From Symbiodinium microadriaticum (taxonomy: Eukaryota > Sar > Dinophyceae > Suessiales > Symbiodiniaceae), in assembly GCA_001939145.1 (NCBI GenBank), contig LSRX01000844.1, positions 72,301 to 136,300 on the forward strand: DNA of 64,000 bases. The letters run 5' to 3'. Positions within the stretch are counted from its first letter, which is position 1. Each line of letters begins with the position of its first letter. The translations under genes were made by a program, and so were the position numbers. The notes under the pieces were generated by a model. It was not told the origin of the DNA and made no database searches. It worked only from the letters and a program-made list of their open reading frames with translations. Below, piece by piece: positions 1-10,873 of the stretch.

Positions 1-130
1 CTAAACCCCCTAAGCCCTAAACCCTTAAACCCTTAACCCCTAAACCCCTAACCCCTAAACCCCCAAACCCCCTAACCGCTAACCTAAACCCCTAAACTCC
101 TAAAACCCCTAAGCCCCTAAACCCCGAAAC
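1..130. repeat. Degenerate CCCTAAA block at window start
   Basis: About 18 imperfect CCCTAAA/CCCCTAAA units. A G-strand block follows at 273-358, so the orientation flips within 300 bp. It is interstitial rather than a chromosome end. Confidence 0.9.
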
Positions 131-149
131 CCCCTTGTTCCTAAGCCAG

Positions 150-250
150 AGCCTCGAAGTGGGGAGGCCTCTGCTATTCCACCGCGGGCTTCGAGGGAGG
201 CCCTGATGCGCTGGAGCCCCGGGGCGATGTGCGGCTGGGGATCGCTGCAT
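150..250 (+). CDS. Probable internal exon, unknown protein
   Basis: Open for 33 codons between a CCAG acceptor and a GTGAGG donor. Reads ASKWGGLCYSTAGFEGG then PDALEPRGDVRLGIAA. GC-rich and unlike the telomeric repeats on both sides. The end (DVRLGIA) recalls a SPRY-type strand, but this is too short to assign. First of a possible exon group reaching 3300. Confidence 0.4.
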
Positions 251-1569
251 GTGAGGTCTGTGTATGGTATATAGGGTTTAGGGTTTAGGGTTAGGGGCTT
301 AGGGGTTTAGGGGTTTAGGGGTTTGGGAGTTTAGGGCTTAGGGTTTAGGGTTTAGGGATGTTAAGTTGTAGGGTGGAGGTATGATACCAGTCGGTCTTAG
401 GTATCATGTGTACCCCGTTGCATCATGCTGTAGTATGTTTGTAGCCTTAGATGAGATCTGGTCTTACATTCGCATGACTTACCTATCTGAAGCAAACATG
501 CTTCTTCACAGCTGGAGCACTATTGAAGGAGCTAAAAACAAGGAAGAGAAATCCCTAAGAGTTCCTTTAATGAAAGCCCGGTGAGCTAAAGAAAATCCGT
601 TGCTGATCACCAAGCGAGCTACAGATCTCTTTTCCTGAAAGTCCAGTCGAGAGTCTTGTTTACAACAAGCATCTGTTTTGAAAGGGCGTGCGGGCGTTCC
701 CGACAGCTGGGAAAGGTTTAGCGTTCTTCAGCTTTGTTTTAGCTTGCTTTATGTTTTTTCAATCCCTTTTCCGGGCCCAGCCGAAAACTGGAAACGTTTA
801 GCTATTTTTAGCTTTCTTTAGCTATTTTTCGCTTTCTTTAATTTTTTGTGGGTTTCTTTATGTTTGTAAAGCTTTCTTTAGTTTTCTGGCTTTTCATGGG
901 ATTTCCTTCGCTTTTGTTGGCTTTTGGTGGAGTCCACGATTTTCCAGGGGGAAATCCACAAAACTCCTTGAGGAATCCTGAACGGGAGGGGGCTGGAGTT
1001 GGAAATGGGGGCCGAAGCCCTCAACCCTTTACGCACCAAAGCCCTAAGCCCTGCATCCTAAACCGGGAACCCCCGCACCTTAAACCACAGTTGCAGTCAC
1101 AACATCATTGTGGGAAATAGCTAGCTTCTTCTAGCTTTTCTTAGGTTACCTTAGCTTTTTTTAGCTTCAATGTTTTTTCCGGTAATTTTCTTGGAATGCT
1201 GAATTAGTAGGCCCTGAAGCGGTAAGGGATGGGAGTGTATGATCTGGGGCGTTGTCCCAACTCAACGGGTCAAGCGGCTGAAAAACTAGTCCCGACGAAG
1301 TGAGCGTATGAACTTTGAGAAGCTTCAGACATCTTGGGCTTGGGCTTTGTGGTTTACTAAAGTTTAGGACTTAAGGTTTCAGGGCACAGGCTATAGCTGT
1401 CAGCTTCGGTGGAAGGCTCGGGCGATTCCAACCCTAAACCCTAAACCCTGAACCCCTAAAAGGGATTGTCCCGTGTTTGGAGACCTTTCAAGAATCCCCT
1501 CACGCTCCTGTGTCCATCCAGGCCCCTGTGGAGTTTGGCGGCCCTCAACCCGATACCCTATGTTTAGGT

Positions 1570-1715
1570 AGGGCTTCAGGGCTTAGGGTTTAGGGCTTAG
1601 GGCTTAGGGTTTAGGGCTTAGGGTTTAGGGCTTAGGATTTAGGGTTTAGGGGTTTAGGGCTTAGGGCTTAGTGTTTAGGGCTTAGGGCTTGGGGTTTAGG
1701 GTTCAGGGTTGAGGT
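1570..1715. repeat. TTTAGGG/CTTAGGG array
   Basis: G-strand telomere-like units alternating TTTAGGG with CTTAGGG, giving a loose 14-bp higher-order period. Confidence 0.9.
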
Positions 1716-1765
1716 CATGCAGCGTTTGGGGCTCTGCTGCTTTTCTGCGCGCGAGGCCCTGCCAG

Positions 1766-1804
1766 GAGCCCGACGACTGCCTCTGCGTGAAGGCGCGGGC
1801 CGTC
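1766..1804 (+). CDS. Possible short exon with GC donor
   Basis: CCAG|GAG acceptor, 13 codons reading EPDDCLCVKARAV, then GTC|GCC donor. Same splice style as RPS8. No family recognised. Confidence 0.35.
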
Positions 1805-2177
1805 GCCAAACCCGAAACCCCGAAAGCGCCCCTAGAGCCCCTAAAGCCCCTAAGACTAAAGCCTCTGCAGCCCTAAATAAAGCCCCTGAGACCCTAAAAA
1901 CCCTAAAATCCTAAAGCTTCTAACCCCCTAAAGCCCCTAAAACCCTAAAGCCCTTGAAAGCCTAAAAACCCTTAATCACTTGAAACCCTGAAGCCACTGA
2001 AACCCTGAAGCCCCTAAAACCCCAAAGCTCCTGAAACCCTAAAAACCCTTAAAATCCCATAAAATCCCCTAAAACCCTAAAGCCCCCGAAGCCCCTGAAA
2101 ACCCTAAAGCCCCTTGAAACCCTAAAGCCCCCTGAAACCCTAAAGCCCCTGAAGCCCCGAAGTCCCAAAAGGCTCAG

Positions 2178-2253
2178 ACGCCCCGGGGCAAACTGGCCTT
2201 GGGCTTCCGGAACCTCGAGAACGAAGAGGGCAAGGACCCAATAACTCCAAGAG
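2178..2253 (+). CDS. Probable exon, unknown protein
   Basis: Opens after CTCAG and reads TPRGKLALGFRNLENEEGKD then PITPR, ending at a GTTTGG donor. Mixed charged composition and G/C-ending codons contrast with the flanking CCCTAAA-derived sequence. Confidence 0.4.
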
Positions 2254-2431
2254 GGTTTGGGGTTTTGGGGTTTAGGTTTTTTTTCTCATCCAGGGCCCTT
2301 GACGCCATGGGGTTTAGGGATTGGGGTTTTCAGGAGACAGCGATTCCCTCCTGCACCCTTCGGCATGAAGCCTTGAAGCTCTGAAGGACTTAAAGCCGAG
2401 CGACTTAAAGATGTACAGGAAAATCAGCAGA

Positions 2432-2515
2432 AACCCTAAACCCCTAAACCCCTAAACCCCTAAACCCCTAAACCCCTAAACCCCTAAACCCTAAACCCTA
2501 AACCCTAAACCCTAT
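2432..2515. repeat. CCCTAAA array
   Basis: About eleven near-perfect CCCCTAAA/CCCTAAA units directly upstream of a probable exon. Confidence 0.95.
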
Positions 2516-2637
2516 GTCTTGAAAAAGAGCTGACAGAGGAGTTGCTCAGCGGCACCTACCAAGTCCAGGAAGTCACCAAGTGCGGGGACCTCGGCGAAGC
2601 ATCTGATTCTCCAGTCTGCTTTGCCCCACCACGTCCG
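2515..2637 (+). CDS. Probable exon, unknown protein
   Basis: Open frame reading LEKELTEELLSGTYQVQEVT then KCGDLGEASDSPVCFAPPRP. Ends at CCG|GTTTAGGG, a donor formed by the first telomeric unit (read on, the frame would stop at that TAG). No ATG is needed if internal. Confidence 0.45.
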
Positions 2638-3071
2638 GTTTAGGGTTTAGGTTTAGGGTTTAGGGCTTGAATGTCATTGCTCCCTTGTACTGAACTACAG
2701 TGCAGTTGAGCATAACCGTATCCTGTTGTGACAGCATGCAGAAGACGATGCAGTACAGCACACACGCGCAGATCCACAGGAAGACATGCGTGCATTGACC
2801 CACGCATGCGTCCGAATTTCGAATATGCAATAATACGCACATATATACATCTTTGCGTCCCTACATACCTACTGCTAACGTGCACTCATTTGTATGTACA
2901 TCCGTGCATGCAAGCATGCATGCATAGCAACATGTTCGTACACGTAGCCGTGCATATGCAACATGACATCTGCACATACGAACACATGCATACATAATTT
3001 GGCAGACACACAACACAACATGCGAAGAGTTCTGCAAAGCTCGATATACGAACCAAACTCCCGAAGCCTTC

Positions 3072-3215
3072 CAAACCCCTAGACCCGAACCCCTAAACCC
3101 TAAACCCTAAACCCTAAACCCTAAACCCTAAACCCTAAACCCCCAAATCCTACACCCTGAACCCTAAACCCTAAACCCTTTACCCTTAACCCTTAACCCT
3201 AAACCCTAAACCCAA
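3072..3215. repeat. CCCTAAA array
   Basis: C-strand telomere-like array with about 15 units; ends just upstream of a probable terminal exon. Confidence 0.95.
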
Positions 3216-3225
3216 GCCCCCAAAG

Positions 3226-3300
3226 ATACGAAAGGCCCTTGAAACCATTCGCCCGCCCGAAGCTTTCAACCTCCTCAAGGCGGCACTTGTGAAGATCTGA
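3226..3300 (+). CDS. Probable terminal exon, unknown protein
   Basis: AAAG|ATA acceptor, 24 codons reading IRKALETIRPPEAFNLLKAA then LVKI and TGA. Amphipathic, helix-like. Could end the gene suggested by exons at 150, 1766, 2178 and 2515. Confidence 0.45.
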   Translation: MRKALETIRPPEAFNLLKAALVKI

Positions 3301-3339
3301 GCCGGGTCCTGGGTGCGCGCGCCGTTTCAGGCTTTGGGG

Positions 3340-3530
3340 TATGAGGGTGTAGTGTTGAAAAGTTTAGGGTGTAGGGTTTGGGGTTTAAGGTGTAGTGTTT
3401 AGGGTGTAGGGTTTGGGGGTTAAGGTGTAGCGTTTAAAAGTTTACGGTGTAGGGTTTGGGGTTTCAGGTGCAGGGTTCAGGGTGCAGGGTTTAGGGTGTA
3501 GGAGTGTAGGGTCAGGGTGTAGAGTGTATA
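3340..3530. repeat. TTTAGGGTGTAGGG-type array
   Basis: G-strand telomere-like array dominated by a GTGTAGGGTTTAGGG variant, about 14-15 bp higher-order unit. Confidence 0.85.
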
Positions 3531-3741
3531 TAGGGTATATTGCTTACGGCTCAATCATGATTGTCAGGATTGTTGCTACTGCTACTGTTATTGCCATCAT
3601 CGTGATGGGCTCCGGTGCGATCAAAATGCGCAAGCGATTCCAGTCCATGCTTCAGGCCAACGGAACCTTGCGACCTACGCGACACTCTCTTGGAAGGGCC
3701 TGCTTGTGCGCCCGGGGATGACTGGCGAGCCCCCAAACAAG

Positions 3742-3786
3742 GAAAAAGGCCCTGACGCCGAGAAAGCAACGGCCCTGATGTCGTAA
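3742..3786 (+). CDS. Possible short terminal exon
   Basis: CAAG|GAA acceptor then EKGPDAEKATALMS and TAA. Short, so weak. Confidence 0.25.
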   Translation, partial: EKGPDAEKATALMS

Positions 3787-3789
3787 ACC

Positions 3790-4610
3790 CTGCGAATCCT
3801 GGCCATGAGAAACGCTTGATGAAAGCAGTGCGCACTGATGGTTGTTGGAAAACGATGTTGCTTTCCGTAGGGACCTGGGGTCGAACCATGAAGCCTTAAA
3901 CTTGAGCCTTAAACGTTAACCGCCAAGCCCGAAACATCCAAACCTCAAGACCTAAACGCCTATACAACCACACCCAACGCCTGAAGTTGCCACATCTGCC
4001 CAAGGCTTCGACCGCAAACACTGCGAAGAATGCCAGCAGCTTGCCTCAATGGCCAATGCTCCAATTCTACCCACTATCTTAGGTTTTGGATTTTGAATTT
4101 ACGACTTTGTGTCTAGGTGCAAGGTATTACATAATCATACCTTAGTCAGAAGGTTTCGGACCAGGCAGTTCAGGAAATAGTATACTTCATCGAATTAGAG
4201 ACAGCATGCTTATGGCTTAGGGCTACTAGCAAGCATGGCAGTAGAACTCATAGTGTGGTAACCCGAATGCAGAAATAGCAGCGACATCTTTCACGGTACG
4301 AGTTGCTGTAGCAAAATTCATGTGGCTTCAACTATGACCGGCTAAATCAGCATCTTTGCCCGTGTCGTGCGACCTGAATACCCAACGTAAAAAAGCTGGA
4401 GGACAGCTGGCGTTGACAGTCATGCGGTTGCTCAGCCACATCCATTAACATCATAGCATTGCCAGCAGACCTGACGACTCGCCATCAATAGTCTGTCTGC
4501 AAGCCTAAACCTGAACCGCTAAACCATAAACCGAAGACATCGTTGCATCCAGATCTGCGGGGCCTTCTCTACTTATTCCGCATTGATCTGGGCAGCTTTG
4601 TTGACACACT
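3790..4610. other. No gene recognised
   Basis: Unique sequence of mixed composition with scattered stops in all frames. No convincing exon, RNA gene or repeat was seen. Confidence 0.5.
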
Positions 4611-4616
4611 TGGGTA

Positions 4617-4750
4617 GTTCTCTAAATTAGGGTCCCTTATTTCAGCTCTCTAAACTCGAGTCCCGTATTTTAGTCCTCTAAATTCGGGTCCCTTATTTTA
4701 GTTCTCTAGATTAGGGTCCCTTATTTAAGGTCCCAAAATATAGCACCCCC
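4617..4750. repeat. Tandem ~30-bp repeat related to the 26.5-kb MITE
   Basis: Four imperfect units built on CTCTAAATTAGGGTCCCTTA. The last unit runs on as AAGGTCCCAAAATATAGCACC, which resembles the centre of the palindromic element at 26535-26626. Confidence 0.75.
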
Positions 4751-4844
4751 GTGCGTTCTTCGTCCAAGCCAAGCTGAGAACTGCGAGGATGACCCAGGGA
4801 AGCTCTGCCAGTTGTAAGCCCTTCGATGTCTCTTAAGTAGAAGG

Positions 4845-4925
4845 CGGTTTAGGGTTTAGGGGTTTAGGGTTAGGGGTTAGGGTTTAGGGTTTAGGGTTTA
4901 GGGTTTAGGGTTTAGGGTTTAGGAC
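4845..4925. repeat. TTTAGGG array
   Basis: Nearly perfect G-strand run of about 11 units. Confidence 0.95.
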
Positions 4926-4974
4926 CAAATATCAAACACAGGCAAGCGGCCTAGCAAAGCCTTGAAGCACTCAC

Positions 4975-5165
4975 TAGACTATATTGCGTTATTTTATGTG
5001 ATGCCGTAGCATGTTATGCTATGTTACACTATATTACATTAGGTTATGTTGCATTATGTCATACGACATTAAACTATATTGGACTGCATTATATTATGCT
5101 GTATTATGCAATACTATACTAACATTACATTCTGTTATATCATATCATATTACATCATATTTTTG
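4975..5165. repeat. AT-rich degenerate TATGTTACA-type tract
   Basis: Loose pentamer-like repeats (TATGC, TTACA, TATAT) followed by similar CGTATAG repeats to about 5360. Same style as 17390-17570 and 41640-42060. Confidence 0.7.
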
Positions 5166-5379
5166 CCCTCAGGCCCTAAATCCACATGGCCGTACGAAGG
5201 AACTGCGAGTTCAAGACGAAGACCATGGAAGGAGGTTCCGAACTCCTTCAAATCATTCAGGAGTCTTGACATATTCTTTCTAAGGTACCCGTAGTATCGT
5301 TTAGTACAGTATCGTATAGGATGGTGTGGTACGGTGTATGTATAGTGCAGAAAAGTATCATGTATTAGGTTTGAGGGTT

Positions 5380-6110
5380 CAGGCTTGGTGAACAGCCCAT
5401 CTTGTTTCGAGGAAGGCCTTTGACGGCTCGACGGCCTCCACACAACCCGACGTTGCACTACCCAGGAACCTCAAAGCATCCCTAAACCCTAAACCCTAAA
5501 CCCCTAAACCCTAAACCCCAAACCCCCAAAGCCCTAAGCCCTAACCCCCTAAGCCAGGTATAAGTGTTTGAAGCCTTGAGCCAGGCCATGCCATAAGTTT
5601 CTTGCTGGCCACTCTAAGTCCTAAGCCCTAACCCCCTGAACCCGAAGCCTTATTCCCGAAAGCCTAAGCCCTAAACCGTGAAGCCATAAACCCTAAACCC
5701 TTCTCCCCGCTGAGGACTCTCAGCCCAGAGGGTTTCCTGTTTGGGAATTCCCTTAGGAAGTCATGGGAGTTCTTTCCGGTAGTTTTAGGGAGTGCCACAG
5801 AAATCATGTTTTTTATTTGCATTGGTCGTTGGACACCCTAAACCCTAAACCCCCGCCGGTTTTGCGAAGCGTGCTTTCTGCTAATGAAGGGGGGAGCAGG
5901 ACGGCCGAGGGTTCGTAGACGGGTTTAGAGGAGAGTCTACGGAAGGGTTTTATAGAAGGGTTTATACAGGGGTCTATGGAGAGGTTTATAGGAGGCTTCT
6001 ACATGTGATTGGAAGGATTGGAAAGATGCTTCTATTGTAGAAGGATTCATAGAAGGTTTGCGGGGAAGGATGGATGGATGGGTGGCCTAAACCCTAAACC
6101 CTAAACCCTA
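5380..6110. other. No gene recognised; telomere-like fragments
   Basis: Contains CCCTAAA blocks (5480-5550, 5640-5710), a TTTATAGGAGG-like purine tract near 5930-6060, and no supported exon. Confidence 0.5.
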
Positions 6111-6399
6111 AACCCTAAGGCCCTGTCGTGTTGCTGACTACCCTCGCCGAACTGACGCTTTCGGGATGCTCGATCCCCGGTTGTAAGTCTCGGGGCGTCC
6201 ACGGTTTAGTACTTAGGCTCTCTGCTAAGGGGACCCCTCGCCTTTTTGTGATAGTCCCCCGCGACCGGGCATACTTTTGGGGGGCTAGTTTCAGTTTAAG
6301 GCTGTCGAGCGGTCGGAATTTCCGGACTTGCAGAACCGTCATCGATGCCCTTATATTTCAGTAGCCGAAGAAGAGCCTTTTGGCCCTTTTGGCGCTCTT

Positions 6400-6660
6400 C
6401 AACCCCCAAACCCCAACTCCCAAAACCCCAAACCTCATACAAACCCGAAACCCCAAACCCAGGGTTCAGCTTTGGGGTTTGGGGTTGAGGGGGATCCTAA
6501 ACACCTGACCATCCTCAACCCTGAACCCTCAAAGGTTATAAACCCTCAAGCCCTCAAGCCAAACCCTGAACCCTAAACCCTAAACCCTAAAAGGTGTTAA
6601 ACCCTAAAGCCCTCAAGCCAAACCCTGAATCCTAAACCCTAAACCCTACACCCTAATACT
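6400..6660. repeat. Mixed CCCTAAA block
   Basis: Loose CCCAAACC and CCCTAAA units with a near-duplicate of about 45 bp (AACCCTCAAGCC units at ~6541 and ~6601). Confidence 0.85.
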
Positions 6661-6676
6661 TGTGCTGCCCTGCCAG

Positions 6677-6736
6677 AGCTGGTGGAGGGCTGCTGGCCGC
6701 GGGACGGTGGATCGGCGCGGCGGAAGCATCTTCATG
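6677..6736 (+). CDS. Possible exon with GC donor
   Basis: CCAG acceptor, frame LVEGCWPRDGGSARRKHLH, then CATG|GC donor. GC-rich island in repeats. No family recognised. Confidence 0.35.
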
Positions 6737-7679
6737 GCCCTGGCCTTTGCCGGGCTTTGTGTGGGGTTTCCTTGGATTCTTTGTAAGGCTTGGTAGCGTT
6801 TGATTGTGGGATTTTGCAAGGCTTTTCCGTTTCATCCAACTTGTTGGGGTGGGAACTGGTGGTGTGCCTGGGAGCTGCAAGCCCGCAGTCGGATGCATGT
6901 GTGGAAAGTCTCAGGCTAATGCCCATGTTAGGGTTTAGGGTTTCGGGTTTAGGGGTTTAAGGTTTAGGGTTTAGGGGTTTAAGGTTCAGGGTTTAGGGTT
7001 GAAGGTTTAGGGTTTAGGGTTTAGGGGTCCGGGGCCTCTTCTCCCAGCCGTCCGGTTTGAAAACGGGACCAAACTGTGATTTCAACTGACGGCGTTGCAT
7101 GAATCAGGGAGCCAGGTTGCACGCTGAAGCAGGCGTTGCAGTTTTCCAGACCCTTTTCCAAGGGTTTAGAGTTTATGGCTTCAGGGTTTTATTGCTGCAT
7201 GGAGTACAAAAGGGTCTACATGGATCTTATAAGGTTTTTGGGGTTTCTGAAAAATTCTTTTTACTATATGAAGGATCGTGGGATGTAGGGGCTTGTGTCA
7301 CTCCTTCCCGCTCTTCAAGGGGTAATATTTTTCCTGGTGCAACTGAAAGTTTACACCCTGGGTCTAGGAGCTCAGCAACTAAGGATAGGTTTCAGAGGTT
7401 AGCTCTCCTCAGGGTTTTCATCGAGCCCTTCCACATGCTTTGTTTCGGGGCATGGCGTTGAAGAGCCTTTGGCTCATGGCTTTGATGAGTTTTTTTTCGA
7501 AGTAGTGTTGTCACTAGTCTTATACTAATGCTTGTTGTTGCTTTTAGTATTACTACGTATTATTCTTCTTCGTAACATGATATGATTATCACTATCATGT
7601 TTGTTATTGTTGTTGTTTCTACTCTTTTTACTATTAACATTCTTCTTCTTCTTATTTGTATTGCTGTGAATATTATCAG

Positions 7680-7826
7680 GAGCTTGTATGTGCCAATCCT
7701 CAGAAGTTCGTATTGGAAGCCTTACTTGCGAATCCCTGCATCCAGTTGTTTGAGCTTGCATACCAAGGCCCTCCCAAGGCCTCTATTCTTGAACCTGACA
7801 CCCCGAAAAACCGTAGGCTGCAAAAT
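7680..7826 (+). CDS. Probable exon, unknown protein
   Basis: 49 open codons after a pyrimidine-rich tract and ATCAG, reading ELVCANPQKFVLEALLANPC, IQLFELAYQGPPKASILEPD, TPKNRRLQN, then a GTGAGC donor. Upstream T-rich trinucleotides could serve as polypyrimidine tract. One of the better candidate exons. Confidence 0.55.
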
Positions 7827-7842
7827 GTGAGCCTGAGGTGAG

Positions 7843-8031
7843 GCCGAGCGGATCTACTTGCACGACCTGCCCGCCGAGCTGAAGGACAGTCGGACGAAGC
7901 TGACGACGATGACGGTGATGATGATGCCCCTTCAAATTCTCCGCCACCACCAGCAGCAGCGGCGGCACACGCCGCATCTCTACGACACCAGCGGCCGATT
8001 TGCTGCTGCCGACAACCCGCATCCATCGTGA
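7843..8031 (+). CDS. Possible exon, unknown protein
   Basis: Open to TGA. The first 19 codons (AERIYLHDLPAELKDSRTK) look coding; a low-complexity GATGATG/CAGCAG stretch follows, then LYDTSGRFAAADNPHPS. Its start is 17 nt from the end of the previous exon, too close for a normal intron, so the exact structure is unclear. Confidence 0.35.
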   Translation, partial: AERIYLHDLPAELKDSRTKLTTMTVMMMPLQILRHHQQQRRHTPHLYDTSGRFAAADNPHPS

Positions 8032-8049
8032 ATCTCTTCACGGCGTCCG

Positions 8050-8280
8050 AAAGAAAGAAAGAGTCCTGTTCTTCTTGTTCTTCTTATTCCTACTATTCCT
8101 GTTTTTGTGTTCACTGTTGCTATTATTGTTGTTATTATTATTGTTATTGCTATCAGTGTTACTCAGGTGTTTCTTCTTGTTGTGATTATCATCACTATTG
8201 TTATTATCATTGTTATTGCTCGAAATATTCATATTTTTTACTACTATCATGATCATGATTATCACTGTTAATTTTTCTGT
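8050..8280. repeat. TTC/TTG/TTA trinucleotide tract
   Basis: Pyrimidine-rich imperfect trinucleotides (TTC, TTG, TTA, TCA). Its companion lies at 7530-7680. ORFs here on either strand are repeat artefacts. Confidence 0.85.
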
Positions 8281-8380
8281 TATTTGGTGCTCTTGTTAAT
8301 GAGGGTCTAGGGTTTAAACCCTGAAGCCTTAAACCGCTCCAAAGAAGTCTTGAGCCTTCAGCCGTCAGTCCTCCTGGCAG

Positions 8381-8416
8381 GACTTGTCCATCGTGCCCCA
8401 CTACAGCGCGCCTGGA
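8381..8416 (+). CDS. Possible short exon
   Basis: GGCAG|GAC acceptor, DLSIVPHYSAPG, GGA|GCC donor. Short. Confidence 0.3.
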
Positions 8417-8826
8417 GCCCCGGGGGGGGGTTAGGGTTTGGGGTTTAAGGTTTGGGTTTAGGATTCAGGGGCCAGGGTTCAGGGTTGAGGGTCCAGTGAT
8501 GATGGCGATCACTGGCAATATCAATCAATGCCTCACCAGCAGGCATGGCCGATCATGTTATTCCTAGCAGGGTCTCGACCGAGATGCGGCCGGTTTGCTC
8601 CAGTGATGGTTTAGGTGGAGTGCTTGCTTTCAGCTCGGGGGACCAAAACGGAATTGGTTTAGGCCACTCGGCCGCTCAATTGGACCGGACATTCCTAAGC
8701 ATGGATGTGTCCACAACTGTTGGGTTCCTTGTTTCGGGGTGTTCATTGTCATAGTCAGTTCGCAATACCTAATGCCTAAGACGAACATTGTCTCAGGGTG
8801 AAGACGTGGATCCCTGATGCCCGCAG

Positions 8827-8920
8827 ATTCGACTGCCAAAGGGGTACCTGCACTTCAACGACGTCAACTCGCAGACTTCGACGACCAATGTCTTGTCATC
8901 CACTTCTGAGTTTGCGGCAA
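8827..8920 (+). CDS. Probable exon, unknown protein
   Basis: Opens after CGCAG and reads IRLPKGYLHFNDVNSQTSTT then NVLSSTSEFAA. Ends at A|GTCACC or, three codon positions earlier, at GCG|GC. Looks clearly coding; no family recognised. Confidence 0.5.
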
Positions 8921-9140
8921 GTCACCCGAACCCCCAACCCTAAAACCCTGAGCCTAAACGCTAAACCCTCAGCCCCAAGGAACACATCGCCCAAAGGTCC
9001 GGCTTGCTGGTTGGCCCTCTTCTGGCTTTTTGTTAAGGGATTTCTTTAAGTTACTGCTGTAAGGAAACCGTATTATTGACCATAGATCCCTGTTATGGTA
9101 ACTTAATCTCTTCTTAACAAGAACCCAGTCTTGTCTTGAG

Positions 9141-9192
9141 GTGGGATCCCGGTGAGAAGGTGGATCCCGTCGCAGACGAGGCCCAACCTGAT
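9141..9192 (+). CDS. Probable exon, unknown protein
   Basis: TGAG|G acceptor, frame WDPGEKVDPVADEAQPD, GT donor. Acidic, G/C-ending codons. Confidence 0.45.
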
Positions 9193-9341
9193 GTCGGGCT
9201 TCAGGTTGAGGGTTTCGGGCTTCAGGTTTGGGGCTTTAGGGTTTAGGGCTTTAGGGTTTGTTGCTTTAGGCACTACTTCCGGACTCCTTGTCTAGGGGTC
9301 TTACCTAAAGAACCCAAAAACCCTAAGTCCTGAGTCCTGAG

Positions 9342-9437
9342 TTGTGCAAGGCCGCAGTGAAATGTATGCTGACTTTCTTTCCAGATCGGTCAAGCATGCT
9401 CACGCTGAATTTTGTGCAGTACCTTGAGTTTTTGTAG
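9342..9437 (+). CDS. Probable terminal exon, unknown protein
   Basis: Open 31 codons to TAG: LCKAAVKCMLTFFPDRSSML then TLNFVQYLEFL. May close the exon group beginning near 7680. A second acceptor (TTTCCAG) inside the exon is possible. Confidence 0.45.
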   Translation: MCKAAVKCMLTFFPDRSSMLTLNFVQYLEFL

Positions 9438-9667
9438 ATACCCCAAACCCTGAACCCGTAAACCCTGGCCCTTAAACCCCCGAAACCCCCCATGCAAAAG
9501 TCCACACCCCAAAACTCCAGACCTGCAGACCCTAAAGCCCTAAAGCCTGAAGCCTGAAAGCCTAAAACCCCGACTAAACCCTAAACCCTAAACCCTAAAC
9601 CCTAAGCCCTAAGCCCTAAACCCTAAAACCCTGTACCCTAAACCCCTAAAGCCCCAAACCCAGCCAG

Positions 9668-9713
9668 GGCAGCCATGAGGCCGCAGACCAGAGGGCCTTG
9701 GCCTTTCAGCAAG
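9668..9713 (+). CDS. Possible short exon
   Basis: CCAG|GGC acceptor, GSHEAADQRALAFQQ, then G|GTACAAGG donor, one of the more canonical donors in the window. Confidence 0.4.
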
Positions 9714-9719
9714 GTACAA

Positions 9720-10870
9720 GGATGCCGTACCAGCCGGTATCTCAGGGTTTAGGGTTTAGGGGTTTAGGGTCTCAGGGTTTCGTTTTTTTTTGTTTTTCCT
9801 GTTTCCGTTTGTTTGCACGGTTTTCAGAACGGCAGTGCAAGGGTTGCATGTGGGTTCCTGAAGTGCGTAGGGCTTTGTGATTGTGTGGCAACAATACATG
9901 TTTCAGGGTTTAGGGTTTAGGACAGCAAGAGTGTGCTCAACAGGAGAGGCTCTGAAAGTTGAATGCAGCCGACAAGGTTTTTGGAGCTTTCGTGTTCCGT
10001 GGATGTTTGTCGTCGCCGGGAGGCCAGGCGAAGGTTGCTCGTTGCTTGTGGGTTCCTTCAAGATAACGCTTCTGATTCTACTTGGACTTGACTAAGATCT
10101 GCCAGTGGAAACGCAAAAGCTCTAAAGGCACCTAAGCTCTAAACCCTAGGCTCTGAACCCGAAACCCTAAATCCACACGTTCTGAAGTGCCTAAACTTTG
10201 ATCTACTTCCTGGAAGACCCGAAGCAGTGGCCCCGAAGAATTTAGAGGATCGGGGACTAAATAAGTAGGGCGACAAGTAAGGTAGTTATAGGCATATGTA
10301 CTGATACCTCAGAATGGAGCTACTCATAGAATACTACTTACTTTCCTCTGCTCCCCCAGATAAGCCCTAAACCCTAGACCCTAAACCCTATACCTTAGAC
10401 CCTGCACCCTAAACCCTATACCCTAGACCCCTAAACTCCAGGTAGAACAGTGGTTGAGGCACGGCGAGGTCACATCGGTTCAAGAAGGGAATCCGGTCCC
10501 ATGGAGTCGTTCCCCTTGGCTCGCTCTCGCTTCTCGTCGGGTTATACCATGGTAAAAGTACAAAATATTATACCATCTTGTCTTAATAATATTCAATTTT
10601 ATTATCTTATAGTCTATTATATCATCGTAAGAGTATAGTCTAGTCTAGTACAGTACAATGCAGCATATAGCGTATCATTTTATGTGATATCTTCTCGTCG
10701 GGATTTCTGGGTAAAGCACCTTTGTTTTCCAGGCGACAGTGGGATGACGGGAAAGAAAGTGTACTCGAACGCCCGAGCTTAGTTTAGGGTTTAGGGTTTA
10801 GTCCAAAGGGATGTTTTGGAAGAAGACTGCTCAACTTCCCCTGTCTTTTTTGCATCGAAGCTCGCAAACT
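9720..10870. other. No gene recognised
   Basis: Contains TTTAGGG fragments, a CCCTAGACC variant block (10350-10440) and an AT-rich TAGTCTAGTC tract near 10560-10680. No supported exon. Confidence 0.45.
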
Positions 10871-10873
10871 AAG

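Noticed and set aside
1-130. Chromosome end
   Set aside because: The CCCTAAA units are degenerate, mixed with octamers, and flip to the G strand within 300 bp; equal blocks occur throughout the window.
6110-6360. rRNA-like GC-rich segment
   Set aside because: No stretch matches conserved rRNA blocks that I know; left unassigned.
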